Assembly (NCBI GenBank): GCA_033032175.1 | Contig: CM065311.1 | Coordinates: forward strand, 3,713,190-3,777,189 | Direction: 5' to 3' | DNA: 64,000 bases | From: Saturnia japonica | Taxonomy: Eukaryota; Arthropoda; Insecta; Lepidoptera; Saturniidae | In this document: piece by piece, positions 35,211-46,663 of the stretch | Layout: the number at the start of each line of letters is the position of its first letter | Numbering within the stretch: position 1 is the first letter of the stretch | Made by a program: the position numbers and the translations under genes | Notes under the pieces: generated by a model | Told to the model about the DNA's origin: nothing | Databases searched by the model: none | The model's input: the letters and a program-made list of their open reading frames with translations, nothing else

Positions 35211-36779
35211 AAAAGCTTCATATAAAAATAAAGCAAAATATAAGCATCTCAATATTCTATAAAATATGTGCAATCATTTGATTTGTAATTTATCCATATT
35301 AGTTTATATAATTAATTTATTTATATCGGGAAATAAAAATATTATTTAAATCACGTATTTTACCAAATCATTTGACTTCCGTCTCATTATGTTTGAACAC
35401 AATTAAGTTATTAAGTTCAAAGTAAAAAATAGAATTTTGCTCCCGATTTACTTTCATCTGTGTCAAGTATGTTTACAATCGCAGCGAAAGTCATTCTTTG
35501 AACAAAGATGTGTTACAAGTTATGTAGGTCGATGTATTTTTAGTAACAAAGTTATATAAGAATTTTAAACTGTCGGATAATATTTTAGATCTCCTCTGCA
35601 GATTACAAAAGGTTTGTTATTTATTTCTAAGGTCAGTAATTTATTTAATCGTGCTTTGTCACACCTAACACCCGACGTACTTCGCTTAGGTCAGAATCGG
35701 CTATTAATTAACAAAGTATATTATGGCTGGCTGACCCGACTAGAATTAATGTTCGTTAAGTCAGGCTTTAAAGTTATTAATGATTGAGAACCTTGTATGT
35801 ACCTATACCTGTGACTCGACACAGGCATTCTGTAGGTGTCTCGGGGCGTATTACTCACGTTTCTGTTACAGGCAATTTGCATTCAAAATGCGCATTGTTT
35901 TGCTGTTTCACAATATCTGGGGAACGACGGTGTCGATCAATAAGAGTATGTGATTGCGAAGAAATCAACTGCGAATAAAGTAAAAACAAATAGATACTAC
36001 GCTCGATTGCAAACTTATACCTACTAACGAAAGTTCAATATTCACGGTTCATATGACTGTATATTGTATATATATGTTTCTATTCACATAGTCTAGAACA
36101 TTTTGAAATATGAAACAATTGTATAAAGTTTAATAGCGCCTACATAAGATATAAATGCTTTCATTGATTGACATTTATGCGATTTTGCTTCTGCACTTTG
36201 ACTATTTATTAATAACAAATTCTTACGACATACATGTCTCTAAATTCTTATGTATTTTAAGGGTCTCATAATAAAAAAGTAGTGGATCTTAAATTAGAGA
36301 TATGAAAGTAAAATCAGCATGAAGGTTAAACAAGAATTATTTATTTCGGTGATATTGTATTAATAAGGTAAATCAGTGACTGGTTCCATAAAAGAAGAAT
36401 ATCACTTAATAATATTGCTTTTAAATGACTCAAAATATCAAAGGTACATTTTTGTTTATAGAATTGGATAGTGGCATTTTTTCTTTAATAACCATTCAAA
36501 TAACCTGTGGAAAATTTTCGTTATTGCAGTGTTACATGGTTCTTCTCAACCAAACACGGATATCATTTTTATGAGCCGGCGGCAAACAACATTTAATTTA
36601 ATGGATATTTTTTTTACTCAAGGTTCACGATTGAGTTTTGTACAATTTGGTTATTACCTAATTGGGAAATTGCCAGCATAACCATGCTTGGTTTTGTTAT
36701 ACCAATTTAGATTATCATAATTCTTAGTACTTTTTGAGTCAAGACTTGAGACTACGTTTGTACAAACATTTTATTCGTC
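35211..36779. other. AT-rich DNA with one possible small exon
   Basis: A strong acceptor-like run, 'ttactcacgtttctgttacag', shortened by one base here, ends at 35871. A donor-like A|GTATGTG follows at 35946. The 74 bases between include an ATG frame reading MRIVLLFHNIWGTTVSINK. Nothing else supports a gene, so it is only noted. Confidence 0.3.
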
Positions 36780-37067
36780 ATGGCCAAAGAAATAAATGTT
36801 GAAAGTCATACGAGACATATAACCAACCATTTACTTGTTGAATTTGTTAAACTAGTTGTTAGAAACGATCTTTGTGAGAAACGCTTGTTACGGTTCCTAT
36901 ACACTATGCTGGCGGCACCGCCGCGCCGCGCAGCAACCGCAGCAGCGAGGCACGGCGCCGCGCCGCTGGCTTTACACAAAAACGGCCACGGCGAGTTATA
37001 TGAACTTTATAAGGTGCAAGTGATTCCCGGCATTCTTGTGATGGTGTTGTGCGATAAATTCAAGTAA
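36780..37067 (+). CDS. Candidate 95-codon open reading frame
   Basis: The frame begins at ATG with G at -3 and G at +4, has an in-frame stop 33 bases upstream, and ends at TAA. The N-terminal third (MAKEINVESHTRHITNHLLV) is in ordinary AT-rich codons. The middle is a GC-rich Ala/Arg/Pro stretch (LAAPPRRAATAAARHGAAPL) followed by HKNGHGELYELYKVQVIPG and VMVLCDKFK. I recognise no family. It could be a short protein, the last exon of a longer gene with the AT-rich region to an AATAAA at about 38151 as 3' UTR, or a GC-rich inserted repeat fused by chance to an open frame. A 61-codon minus frame overlaps its end. No signal peptide or clear membrane segment is visible. Confidence 0.3.
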   Translation: MAKEINVESHTRHITNHLLVEFVKLVVRNDLCEKRLLRFLYTMLAAPPRRAATAAARHGAAPLALHKNGHGELYELYKVQVIPGILVMVLCDKFK

Positions 37068-37192
37068 AATGATGCTCCACTGCTTACTGTCGATTTTGGC
37101 ATCATTTGCCAGTGGCATGACATGCCCGCGCGGCAAGAACCCAGTGTAGAGGTCTTAAGGATGCATAAAATGTAACAAGGCCAATGTATCAA

Positions 37193-38327
37193 AGCATAAA
37201 ATTTATTCAGTAAGATGTATACAGAATTATTTAAAATTTAATTGGATTTTTTTTTGTATATTACTATATATTATTGTTATTTTGTTATTATTATTATGAG
37301 TTGAAAGTTTTAAAATGTTAACTTATGATAATCTGTTGATTCACAAAAAATATTGCAAAATGTTTCAAACAACAAAATGAACAGTAAATGTAACACTGTA
37401 ATATTGGTTTTAATATATTGAGTCAGGCTCGGTTGAAGAATGAAGATATAACTGCCGCCGTGCTTTTAAATTTTGTACTATATTATAAATAATTATTTTA
37501 AGCCATTAATTATAATTGTTATTGTTTATAATAACTACCTCGAAAAATGTGATCCATTACTTAAATATAATTATTACTGAGTTTGATAATTAAATAACAG
37601 TCATAAATATAAGACAGCATTAGCAGATGATTATTAGGATATCCTCACTTTGTGATACATATTATACATAATACACCTATTTATTTACGAGTGCTGTGTG
37701 TAAAATTCTTGAACTTAAACTTACAATATTATTATTAACTAATTTATTATTATGTATTATTAAATAATTATATGTCAATCATAAATCATAATTTTTAAAT
37801 ACATTGTATGCTGATATAGTGGTAGATATAGGATGTTAAAAGTATTTGTAATTATTTACATTGTGCTTGTTATAAAAATGTTTGAAGGTTAATTTACTAT
37901 TTGAAGAGGAAACTTGTCAATATTGTGCCAAGCTTGAGGTTATATAATGATTGAAGCTTTTGATCTCTACTTTGATATTCATGAACTATTGTGTACAATA
38001 CTCAAGTTCAAATATAAAAGGTACCTAACTCTTTTGCCTGTTGATGATCAAGAACGATGTTATCAAGGCTTTCGTCGCTGTACAATATCGTGCTTAGTTG
38101 ACGTTCTAAAATGTGTATCTTTATAAGGATTAAAATAATTGTGTCGGTTTAATAAAGATAATAATATTATGACATTGAATAAGACCCCTGACGTTATCAA
38201 AATTTTATAAAAAACGGTCGACAAAATGTGTTAAAGTGTTTAATGTTTAGCGTATAAAATGTAGAAATCTTATTAATAGACACGAATTGAATAATGTATT
38301 TTATCGACAAATAAAAGATGTAGTAGT
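37193..38327. other. AT-rich DNA, possible 3' UTR-like
   Basis: Extremely AT-rich, with several AATAAA-like signals (for example 'gtttaataaagataataa' at about 38147). It would be compatible with a long 3' UTR of a plus-strand gene ending at 37067, but nothing proves transcription. Confidence 0.3.
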
Positions 38328-38490
38328 CCACGTGTAGGGGTATACCGAAGAAGGTATGGATGGATCGTGTAAGGAATGATATACGTCTCAATGGTGTGAT
38401 TTATGAAATGGCAGTTGATAGAGGAGAGTGGAAGAGGGAAACATGTTGGGTCGATTCTACATACGAGTGGGTGGGATAAGAAAACAAAGA
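38328..38490 (+). pseudogene. LINE reverse-transcriptase C-terminal tail
   Basis: The frame reads RGIPKKVWMDRVRNDIRLNG, then VIYEMAVDRGEWKRETCWVD and STYEWVG before a stop. It matches the ending 'GRP...WMD.VR.DI...G.....A.DR..WK..TC..DPT' of decayed insect LINE proteins. The downstream 'gaaaacaaagaataagaaga' fits the short-repeat tail. Only the end of the protein is present. Confidence 0.75.
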
Positions 38491-39596
38491 ATAAGAAGAA
38501 GCTATGAATTTAATTTTGTATTAGAATTCATCAAATGTGTATGCAATTTTGCAAAACTTCTTGTTTTTACAAACACTAATGTAGGTTATCTGGAAAACAA
38601 TGCCCGATCTTAAAAAGATATGCTCTATCACACAATCAAGATTTTAACGCACATTAAAATGCATTAACGTGACTCGTTATGTGAAGAGTCCTTTATATTG
38701 TTGAACAAAACCAAATAATCACTGAAAAAAATGGCAAAAACAAAAAAATGGTAAAAAACGAAATTTGTACTAATAAACCATTACAATTAGTTTGTATATA
38801 TATCAAGGCCGATACCATTAAATATTTTATATCCGATACATATAATTTAGAAGGTAAAGTTCGTTTAAAAATCAAATAAAACAAACATGCAATAAATGAC
38901 ATAGATCAATTAACCTCTAGCCGGATGCTGGAACAGGTTGACCTCAAGAGCCATCGCAATGTTACATTAATCTCGTTAATCACGACTCACAGCCTATGTG
39001 TTTCATGCAAATTGTTACTTTGTATATCGTGACTTTAACTGCGTTCTATAAAGAAGTTTCCTGGGCTTGCTCGTGTTATAATATGATCTTGTAAATATAA
39101 ACCTTTGTTTCGTATATTCGGTTGCGGGGGCTTTATTTTCTGAACCTACTAAAGGTAATTACTCTGCCAAGCGATGACATTAAGAGTCTAGAATTGTGGA
39201 GGTATGGTACATATTTTTATAGACTATAATAATAATAATAATAACATACTATTTTCTCAAATTTCAATATAAGTTATTTGGTCTTTGCAGGGATTTATTT
39301 ATCATTTCTACATTGTTCATCATATATTTTTATTCTACTAATAATATAATATATGAGTTTAACGGTATTCTCAATAGTAATAACATAATAGCAACACTAA
39401 CAATTCTTTTGTTGATTTTTTTCTAGTTGTTTTATGGAAGTTCATATTAAATGCTATAGTCACGTATTCCTTGCAATTAATATATGTTAATCATTTTTAA
39501 TGGATGTAATATTTATACAAGTTAAATAATTACTTTTTCAATGATAGATAGCAGATCGGAACATAACATATTTTCATATACAAACTCTCTGAATTT
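38491..39596. other. AT-rich DNA, no gene recognised
   Basis: An (ATA/AAT)n microsatellite lies at about 39227-39243. The 61- and 69-codon frames at 38428-38613 and 38693-38902 have no support; the first is mostly the LINE tail above. Confidence 0.45.
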
Positions 39597-39800
39597 TAAC
39601 TGACTTCAAAAAAAGAGGAGGTTCTCAATTCGAATGTTTTTTTTTTAAATAGATGTTCAGTCATAGCTTCTTTGTTTATGAACCGATTTGGATGATTCTT
39701 TTTCTGTTGGATTTTAATTTCATTGGTATTGGGTATTACACTTTGAAGATACACCAGGGAACCCCTCAAAACCAATGGAGTTGTTTTTTTTTTTTTGTTA
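39597..39800 (-). repeat. Interspersed repeat family G
   Basis: The plus strand starts 'aactgacttcaaaaaaagag' and 'gaggttctcaattcgaatg', then 'tatgaaccgatttggatgat', 'cattggtattgggtattaca' and 'gaagatacaccaggg'. It is the reverse of the blocks at 12465, 56805 and 59780. The 71-codon frame here is a shadow. Confidence 0.6.
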
Positions 39801-40279
39801 AACGTTATCTTGTTACGTTACTATGTCTCATTTCGTATTTTATAATATGTAATAACAAATCACTTTAATCATTATCATTGAGTAATTCTTAAAGTAAAAA
39901 TAAACATATGGAATATTTTGAAATACATTATACGTATAAACATTTATTAGAAATATTTAGTCAGGATCATGACAACTACATCAATGGATAAATATTTATT
40001 GTCGAGCAAAAAGTAAAGAAGTCGTGATCAGGAAATAATACGTTCAAAAAACCCTGTTTATTTATTGTATGATATTCTCAGCCATTATCTCACCAAGGTA
40101 TGAAACAGATCTGTTGCATAAATTCAGAGGAATAAGCTTGCAAACTTAATCTTGTAATATAATCATTCTTTTAAGAATTATCCTTATAAAAAAGTTCATT
40201 ATTAATTTAGGAACGTTGCATCTGTTATTCCAATCATGTTAAACCAACTCCATTTTAATTTTAAGACCATTTATTTTTA

Positions 40280-40390
40280 ACACAATAGTAGAAGGGAGTT
40301 TGGGTGACAACGTCAACCGGTGATGGATTGCTATTCTTGCAGTGGTAGCCGTTGTTTTCGCATTGTACTTTGCTTATCATCAGGCAAAGT
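40280..40390 (+). repeat. LINE 3'-UTR-like fragment (same family as 28430)
   Basis: 'caaccggtgatggattgcta', 'cagtggtagccgttgttttc' and 'gcattgtactttgcttatca' align block by block with 28430-28535. No coding part remains. Confidence 0.55.
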
Positions 40391-41384
40391 ATCATTATTT
40401 AACCGTCGTATTATAAAATAAAAAATTATAAGATTTTGTTAAAACTTGTTTTCAAAAAAATGTAAAACTTACGTGACCCTCACTTTGAATAGGTTTTTAA
40501 AATTCTTTTTAGGTTTTATTATGTTGTCACAATAGCGCCATATGTAAAATAGCGATGTGGCCCAATATGGTAATACGCGAAGTGTAGGGGCTTTTCTTAA
40601 GCTGTTCTTTAGCTTTCTCTCCTCTCTCTTCACTGTTCTGTAAAAAGTCCATCATATACTTTTGAATATTTAAAAATAAAGTAAATCATAACATTAACAT
40701 CTACTTCTATCTGGAACTGATTTATTTATATCTCTCGGCAACAAACAGCGCCTGTTAATATATTTCAATTTGTTTATAATTAGATGTTGTGTACCTGAAA
40801 AAGTTAAATCTGAAATTAATATGAAAAAACGAAATGTTAGTGACTATAGTAACAACTAAATAGTATAACCTTGTAAGGATGTAACCTTAGCCTTTTTTAT
40901 ATTAATATTAAATTAAAACCCTGAGACCAAGGTTTTTATCAAAAGATTTATGTCCATTTAAGTATAAGAACACAACGTATACTTACCAATAGTTTTACTG
41001 ACGTCCAGATATTTGAAATTCTAACAAAAGCAAAAGCTACGATCATATATCACGAGTAATTTTTTCATATCTTCACGACTGTAGGTATCAAGATTTGACC
41101 TGACAAGTATGCGGACACCTATTTTTGTTAAAGTTCAACCTTAACCGAAGGATTCATGAGTTAGAATAAATGCCAGTCAAAGGTTATTATAATGTTTGAG
41201 TTTCGCTTGGGTGTTTTTTTTTTGTGATATTGACTTACGGAAACAGGCAAGTAGTAATTAAAAATTAAATTTATGAGCCATTCATTCATTCAAAGAAAAA
41301 TGTATTGTGTCCTTTAATGAAGTGTAAAAAGTCGGCATGCAAGGTATATGTAAACAGAAGCAATGTCTTTCATTATATATTATA
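40391..41384. other. AT-rich DNA, no gene recognised
   Basis: A short patch at 40495-40600 ('caatagcgccatatgtaaaa', 'gcgatgtggcccaatatgg') echoes the 30505 LINE-tail wording and may be another decayed copy. Nothing else is supported. Confidence 0.4.
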
Positions 41385-41855
41385 CTAGCTGTGCCCACGG
41401 CTTCGTTCACTTGGATTACAAAATGACCGCGCGAACATTGCTTCTCGTTCCCGGCTATTTTAAAGACAAAATACTTATTGTGGGTATTCCTTGGTAGATA
41501 TACGTATATTCTCCCTAACTTTGCTATATCTCTTATCGTTTACTCAGCGTACGCCATTTAAGAGCCTGAATTGATTCACTATGACTAGATTTTTTTATAT
41601 GAGCAGAACCCCAAGTCTTTTATTAAATAAAAGTAGTCTAATTTACTCCCTATAAAATCAGCTATTTACAAGTGAAAGTCCCGTCAAAATCGGTCCAACC
41701 GTTTTGGAGATTATCTGGAACAAACAGACAGATTGACAAAATTTTTAAAAATGAGTTTTTTGTTATACTTATCGTATATACTTTCATATGCATTTAGTAA
41801 AAAAATGTTATTTTCACATTACAAACAAACACTTCAAATTTATTTATTGTATAGA
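41385..41855 (-). mobile_element. Non-autonomous Helitron, family D1
   Basis: The terminal CTAG is at 41385-41388 ('ctagctgtgcccacggcttc'). The minus-strand start, TCTATACAATAAATAAATTT, is at 41855. The flanks are A on the left and T on the right, a clean A^T site. The interior matches 18290, 19266 and 59024. It is 471 bp and non-coding. Confidence 0.85.
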
Positions 41856-41924
41856 TAATCTATATAGTTTATAATGAAAGTATATTCTACACTGTATAAT
41901 ATGAGTTTTAAATGTTAAAATCAA

Positions 41925-43407
41925 TCTATACATATAATAAAAACGTAACTGATCGATGTCTGTACATAGAAGATATATGAGAAAAACTATTATTGGGGGT
42001 CTCTATCAACGCAGGAGAACCCAAAACAATGATTGTTAGAATTTTTGTGTTTGTCTGTTTGCCAACGTTTGTGCGCGCTAATCTCAGAAACGGCCTAACC
42101 GATTTGGAAACGGTTTTCACTAATATATTCTGGTAAGGTTCACTTAACATTTAGTTTTTGTTTTACTTCAATAAGTTCATAAATAAAAAAGTTATATCAA
42201 TTTAAAAAATCCCGTCTAACATTTTTTTGATAAAAATGCTATAAAATAGCTCTTCAGTTGAATTGACTGAAATTTTAGCTATCTGTATATTATGGTTTAT
42301 AAAACGATGATGATCGAAACCTTTCATAAAGTTAAAATATTAAGAGTTTAATAAAATGAATTTCCAATATAAATTGACCTCAGATCTATGTGTTAACTCA
42401 TATTAAAAAGGGGTCTGCATAGGCTGGATATTGTCAGTTGAATATAGCTGCGCCGCTGCTAGGGATGGCAATTCATTTCGAAAAAGATTGATTCGAATCG
42501 AACTCTTATGAATCGATTCCCAAAAAAATCGATGTCTAAAAGATCGATCTCTCAAAAATTGATCTTTTTTCGATTCACTTTCGCATTTGTATTAACAATA
42601 TAAAAATCCCTAAAATAGAAAATTAAAAGGGAACCACAACAGTCGATCTTTTGTAATTTTTACCTTACTAAAGTATCAGTTATTATAGAGAAACAGAAAG
42701 GTATAGAGAGAGAGAATTTATTGCAGGTATATAGTGAAAGAGAATTCATTTCAAAAATTAATTATTATAAACTGTTTTCGTTAATTTGGTGTTGGGTAAT
42801 AATTTACAGTTAGTATTTTAATTGGTAAATGACACTATAGAAAATGACTGCATAATGAATTGAATAATCCATACCTACTAATATTATAAATGCGAAAGTA
42901 ATTCTTTCTGTCCCGTCTGTTGCATTTTCAAGCCTAGACCGCTGAACCAATTTTGAAGAACTTTGGTTGAGAAAGGTCATTGGCTACTTTTGGAAATAAA
43001 ATTAGAAGTGGTAAAATGGGGGGTGAAAGTTCGTATAAAGAACCAAATTTTGATGAATTTTGATATAGAGATATGTAGGAATTTGGAGAAAGACTTTGGC
43101 TACCTTATGTGGTGAAAATAAAACTTTAATGGGTAAATTGGGGATGAAGGTTTGTACGAAGAACCCGTTAAACCAATTTTGATGAATAGAGATATATTGG
43201 ACCTTGGAGACTGACATAGGGTACCTTATGACGCAAAGATAAAACATGAAGGGGTCAAATAGGGGAGGAAATTTTGTATGAAGAACCCACTATTTCTCAA
43301 TTTAGGGATATGAAAATTCATATTTATGATTTTAGGAAGAAATAAAAGGGATTCGCGTTTTTGAAAAATGAATCGGCAGGGCGGTACAATAAGTGATGAT
43401 TTACAAT
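41925..43407 (+). mobile_element. Composite Helitron-like unit, copy 1
   Basis: It begins A|TCTATACATATAATAAAAAC, a Helitron-type 5' end, and continues 'gcgcgctaatctcagaaacg'. From about 42870 it runs into a second repeat beginning 'cctactaatattataaatgc' and 'gaaagtaattctttctgtcc', containing about 115-bp internal repeats ('gatgaattttgatatagaga', 'aggtttgtacgaagaaccc'). The same whole order recurs at 43642. The minus-strand frames of 74 codons at 41926 and 43643 differ at only two residues, so the pair is young. The segment 'gattcgaatcgaactcttat' marks a less conserved middle. Confidence 0.7.
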
Positions 43408-43641
43408 ACCATACGCATAGAGTGATAAATCCATCTATTATTTTCTGTTGCTTTGTCGTGTTTAGAGATCAGTCTGTGTTTATGCAATAATATAGAGGGG
43501 TGGTAGGTATCGCGACCACCATACAAATAGCGATAAACCCAACTATGAGTTTCTTTTGGTTCATCGTGTTCAGAGATCAGTCGGTGTATATGCAATAATA
43601 TAGTGGGGTGGTAGGGATCGCGACCACCATATCTACATCTA
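43408..43641. repeat. Minisatellite family E, two ~109-bp units
   Basis: Units begin ACCATAC at 43408 and 43518 and share 'gagatcagtcggtgtatatg', 'caataatatagtggggtggt' and 'agggatcgcgacc'. Each junction forms a GGTGGT...ACCACC inverted pair around a 10-base centre. It separates the two composite copies and recurs at 45866-46022 after the second copy. Confidence 0.8.
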
Positions 43642-44876
43642 TCTATACATATAATAAAAACGTAACTGATCGATGTCTGTACATAGAAGATATATGAGAA
43701 AAACTATTATTGGGGGTCTCTATCAACGCAGGAGAACCCAAAACAATGATTGTTAGAATTTTTGTGTTTGTCTGTTTGCCAACGTTTGTGCGCGCTAATC
43801 TCAGAAATGGCCTAACTGATTTGGAAACGGTTTCAACTAATATATTTTGGTAAGGTTTACTTAACATTTAATGTGGTTTTACTTCAATGAGTTCATAAAT
43901 AAAAAAGTTATATCAATTTAAAAAATCACGTCAAACATTTGTTCGATAAAAATGCTATAAAATAGCTCTTCAGTTGTATTGGCTGAAACTTTGAAACTGG
44001 TTTGTAAAATGATGATTATTGAAAGTTTACATAAAGTTAAAAAATGTACAGTTTCAGAGAATGTGGAACTTTCCAATATGGGTTGACCACACATCTATAT
44101 AATAAATCATATTAGTAAGTGGTCACCCTAGGTTGGATATAATCACGCAAGCAAGTCGAGTGCCGCATTGCTGCTAGGCAATTCATTCCGAAAAAGATCG
44201 ATTCGAATTTAACTCTGATGTATCAATTCACAATAAATCGAGGTCTAAAAGGCCGATCTCTCCAAAAAATTGACCGTCTTTTATTAACTTTTCAGATTTG
44301 TGTTAACAATATAAAAATCCCTAATATAGAAAACAAAAATCACAATCAATCAACAATCAAACAATCGATCTTTTGCTATTTTTACCATGCTAAAGTATCA
44401 GTTAAAGAGAAACAAAGAAAGGTATAGGAGAGAGAGAGAGAATTAATTTCAAAAATTTATTATTATAAACTGTTGTCGTTATTCTGCTATTGGGTAATTT
44501 ACTGACACCATAGAGAACGACAGCATAATGAAATTAATAATCCATACTAATATTATAAATGCGAAAGTAACTCTGTCTGTCCTGTCTGTTGCATTTCACG
44601 CCCTGAAATAGACGACGAAGGTTTGTACGAAGAACGCATCAAACCAAATTTGATGAATTTTGGTATAGAGATATATTGGACCTTAAAGAAAGGCATTGGC
44701 TTACCTTATGTCGTGAAAATAAAACTTTAAGAGGTGAAATAGGAAATGAAAGATTGTATGAAAAACCCACTATTTCTAAATTTAGGGATATGAAAATTCA
44801 TATTTATGCTTTTAGGAAGAAATAACAGTGTTTCGTGTTGTAAAAAATAAGGGTGATTTACAATACACATAGACTG
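43642..44876 (+). mobile_element. Composite Helitron-like unit, copy 2
   Basis: It is the same order of blocks as 41925-43407: TCTATACATATAATAAAAAC start preceded by A, the 'cgcgctaatctcagaaatgg' segment, then from about 44543 'ccatactaatattataaatg' and the ~115-bp internal repeats. It has fewer internal units than copy 1. It stops at 'gatttacaatacacatagac', where a LINE 3' end intrudes, after which minisatellite E resumes at 45866. Confidence 0.7.
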
Positions 44877-45865
44877 CACTCCTTGATACTAAGCAAAATG
44901 TTCCTGAGACATAAGCTTACATTATACAAGACATATGTCCGTCCTTTCATGACATATAAGCTGCGCTACATTCGCACATACGTCAAAGATCAACATTAAT
45001 AAATTCCAAATCCTCTAAACCCGATTCTTACTTAAAATTAACAAAGCCCCTTGGTACGTTGGTCGAATCGTAAATTGAATATCTTACGCAATCGTACTTC
45101 GACACTGCTTCGAATCACGTGAATCTGTTGGTAAAAGCTGCCGCGACTTAAACCTCAAAACCGAACATCCCCCGCGAACAACTCCGGCCGCGAATATCTT
45201 CACCAATACTACTCCACCGTCTCTCCAAACAAAGCGTGCTCGCGCCCACGCCCGCGAAACCACCGTTCCCTCCGCAGGGGACGGGTGGCTAATTTCACTC
45301 CTGCAAACCCGTCACGTCCTCTCTCTCTTACCTCAACTCAAGCCTAGGTCCGTTCCCTCGGTGTAGAACCCTTGAGTCATGCAGCCGCCCGCGCGATACT
45401 GGTGACACTGCACTTGCAATCACGTAGCTACCCACACACATCATTACACACAATATGTACATACATACGTGCACACCACATAAGTACATAGATCCTGTAA
45501 GGGACCTTTTTTCTTTCTTTTTTTACGATAGTTACTTTCGATCATGTTTCCAGGATACTAAACACATATACACATGTTCATTTTTTTCTCCTAGAGGCAG
45601 GGACATATTATATGTATGTGTTAGTTTAGCTCAAATTTTGTACAGATAGGGAATTAGTCAGTTTGCGACCTTTTCACAACCGCGGTAACAGCCCAAGCCG
45701 ACGTCCGGCCACTTTGGCACTTTTGTGCGCATGTCGCTCACGCTTTCGCGGCTGAATGCCCTAAGCGTTCGCCTCCAAGCCTGGTGAAGCTGTCAAAGCC
45801 ATCAGTGGCTCTATTTCTTTAGGGCCCCTTAGGCTAACAGTATAGTCAGTGAGAAAGAAAAAAAC
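44877..45865 (+). mobile_element. 5'-truncated Jockey-type LINE with 3' UTR, nested
   Basis: The 5' edge encodes RHKLTLYKTYVRPFMTY (about 44911-44961), a hallmark RT thumb motif (KL.LYKT.IRPVMTY) of Jockey-type LINEs. A shifted frame then gives INKAPWYVGRIV. The remaining C-terminus is Arg/Pro/Ala-rich and broken by stops. The 3' UTR follows ('ggtgaagctgtcaaagccat', 'agggccccttaggctaacag', 'tatagtcagtgagaaag') and ends in an A run at 45865. This links the orphan 3' ends at 11800, 48000 and 54405 to a Jockey-type LINE. It sits exactly between composite copy 2 and its minisatellite. The 64-codon frame at 45455-45649 lies in its UTR. Confidence 0.8.
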
Positions 45866-46022
45866 CATCTATAATTTTCTTTTGGTTTATCGTGTTCAGA
45901 GATTAGTCAGTGTATATACAGTAATATAGCGGGGTGGTAGGGATCGCGACCACCATACATAGTGTTAAACACATGTATGATTTTCTTTTGGTTTGTCGTG
46001 TTCCGAGGTCAGTCCGTGTATA
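45866..46022. repeat. Minisatellite family E, two partial units
   Basis: 'accatctataattttctttt', 'gagattagtcagtgtatata' and 'cggggtggtagggatcgcga' match the units at 43408. The second unit is cut by the Helitron that begins at 46023. It is the downstream continuation of composite copy 2. Confidence 0.75.
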
Positions 46023-46663
46023 TCTATACTATTAACAATTTAGTATAGCGGACGAGTTTTTTTGTTTGTTTGTTTAAACATGGTAATCTCTGGACAACGG
46101 GTAGTAGTCGGATTCGAAAAATTATTTTTGTATATGATAGCCAGATTCACAAAGAATATTATAGGCTATCTGAAACTAAGCTAAACCTCTCAGCTAGCCT
46201 TAAATATTGATTTTTGTTTAAGTAAGTCGAAGTGAAAGTGTTCCCGAACTGCTTTATCCGCATGCGCTGGTGTAATGGTTAGTGATACGTAAATATAATA
46301 TTCTACAAAAATATTGTTCTTTAGTATATCTAAAAAATGTCTTCGGTAACATATGCCTATTTCTTAATAGCATAAACCACAATAAGGTATTTTGCGTGTT
46401 TTTATGTTGAAGATTAAAAATTGATTTTGAGCTTTATTTTTAGGCTTATTAAATTAATCCTTACGAACCATTTCATCATAAAGACAATTTAAATTTTTCT
46501 TTTTATAGTATGTAATTAGGATACATAGTTTAGGAGAAAATGAAAAATTAAAATAATTTGTACTTGCGAGAAGTGATAACAATTATGATTACATGGGTCC
46601 GTCGCGTTGGCGGCGCGGTATTTGTTGGATAAAAACTCGGGTGAAACCGAGGGGCACAGCTAG
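46023..46663 (+). mobile_element. Non-autonomous Helitron, family A, complete
   Basis: It starts TCTATACTATTAACAATTTA after host A and ends 'ggggcacagctag' before host T. A perfect CTCGG/CCGAG hairpin (loop gtgaaa) lies 9 bases before the CTAG. The body has 'gtttgtttgtttaaacatgg', 'taatctctggacaacggg' and 'gcgttggcggcgcggtattt'. At 641 bp it is the longest family A copy here. A tRNA-like scrap, 'tggtgtaatggttagtgata', lies at about 46269. There is no Rep/helicase frame. Confidence 0.9.

Noticed and set aside
43408..43641. A CRISPR array
   Set aside because: The repeats are about 109 bp, directly adjoining without spacers, in a eukaryotic transposon-rich setting.
45455..45649. 64-codon plus frame
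   Set aside because: It lies in the 3' UTR of the nested Jockey-type LINE and begins in a CA/TA-rich low-complexity run.
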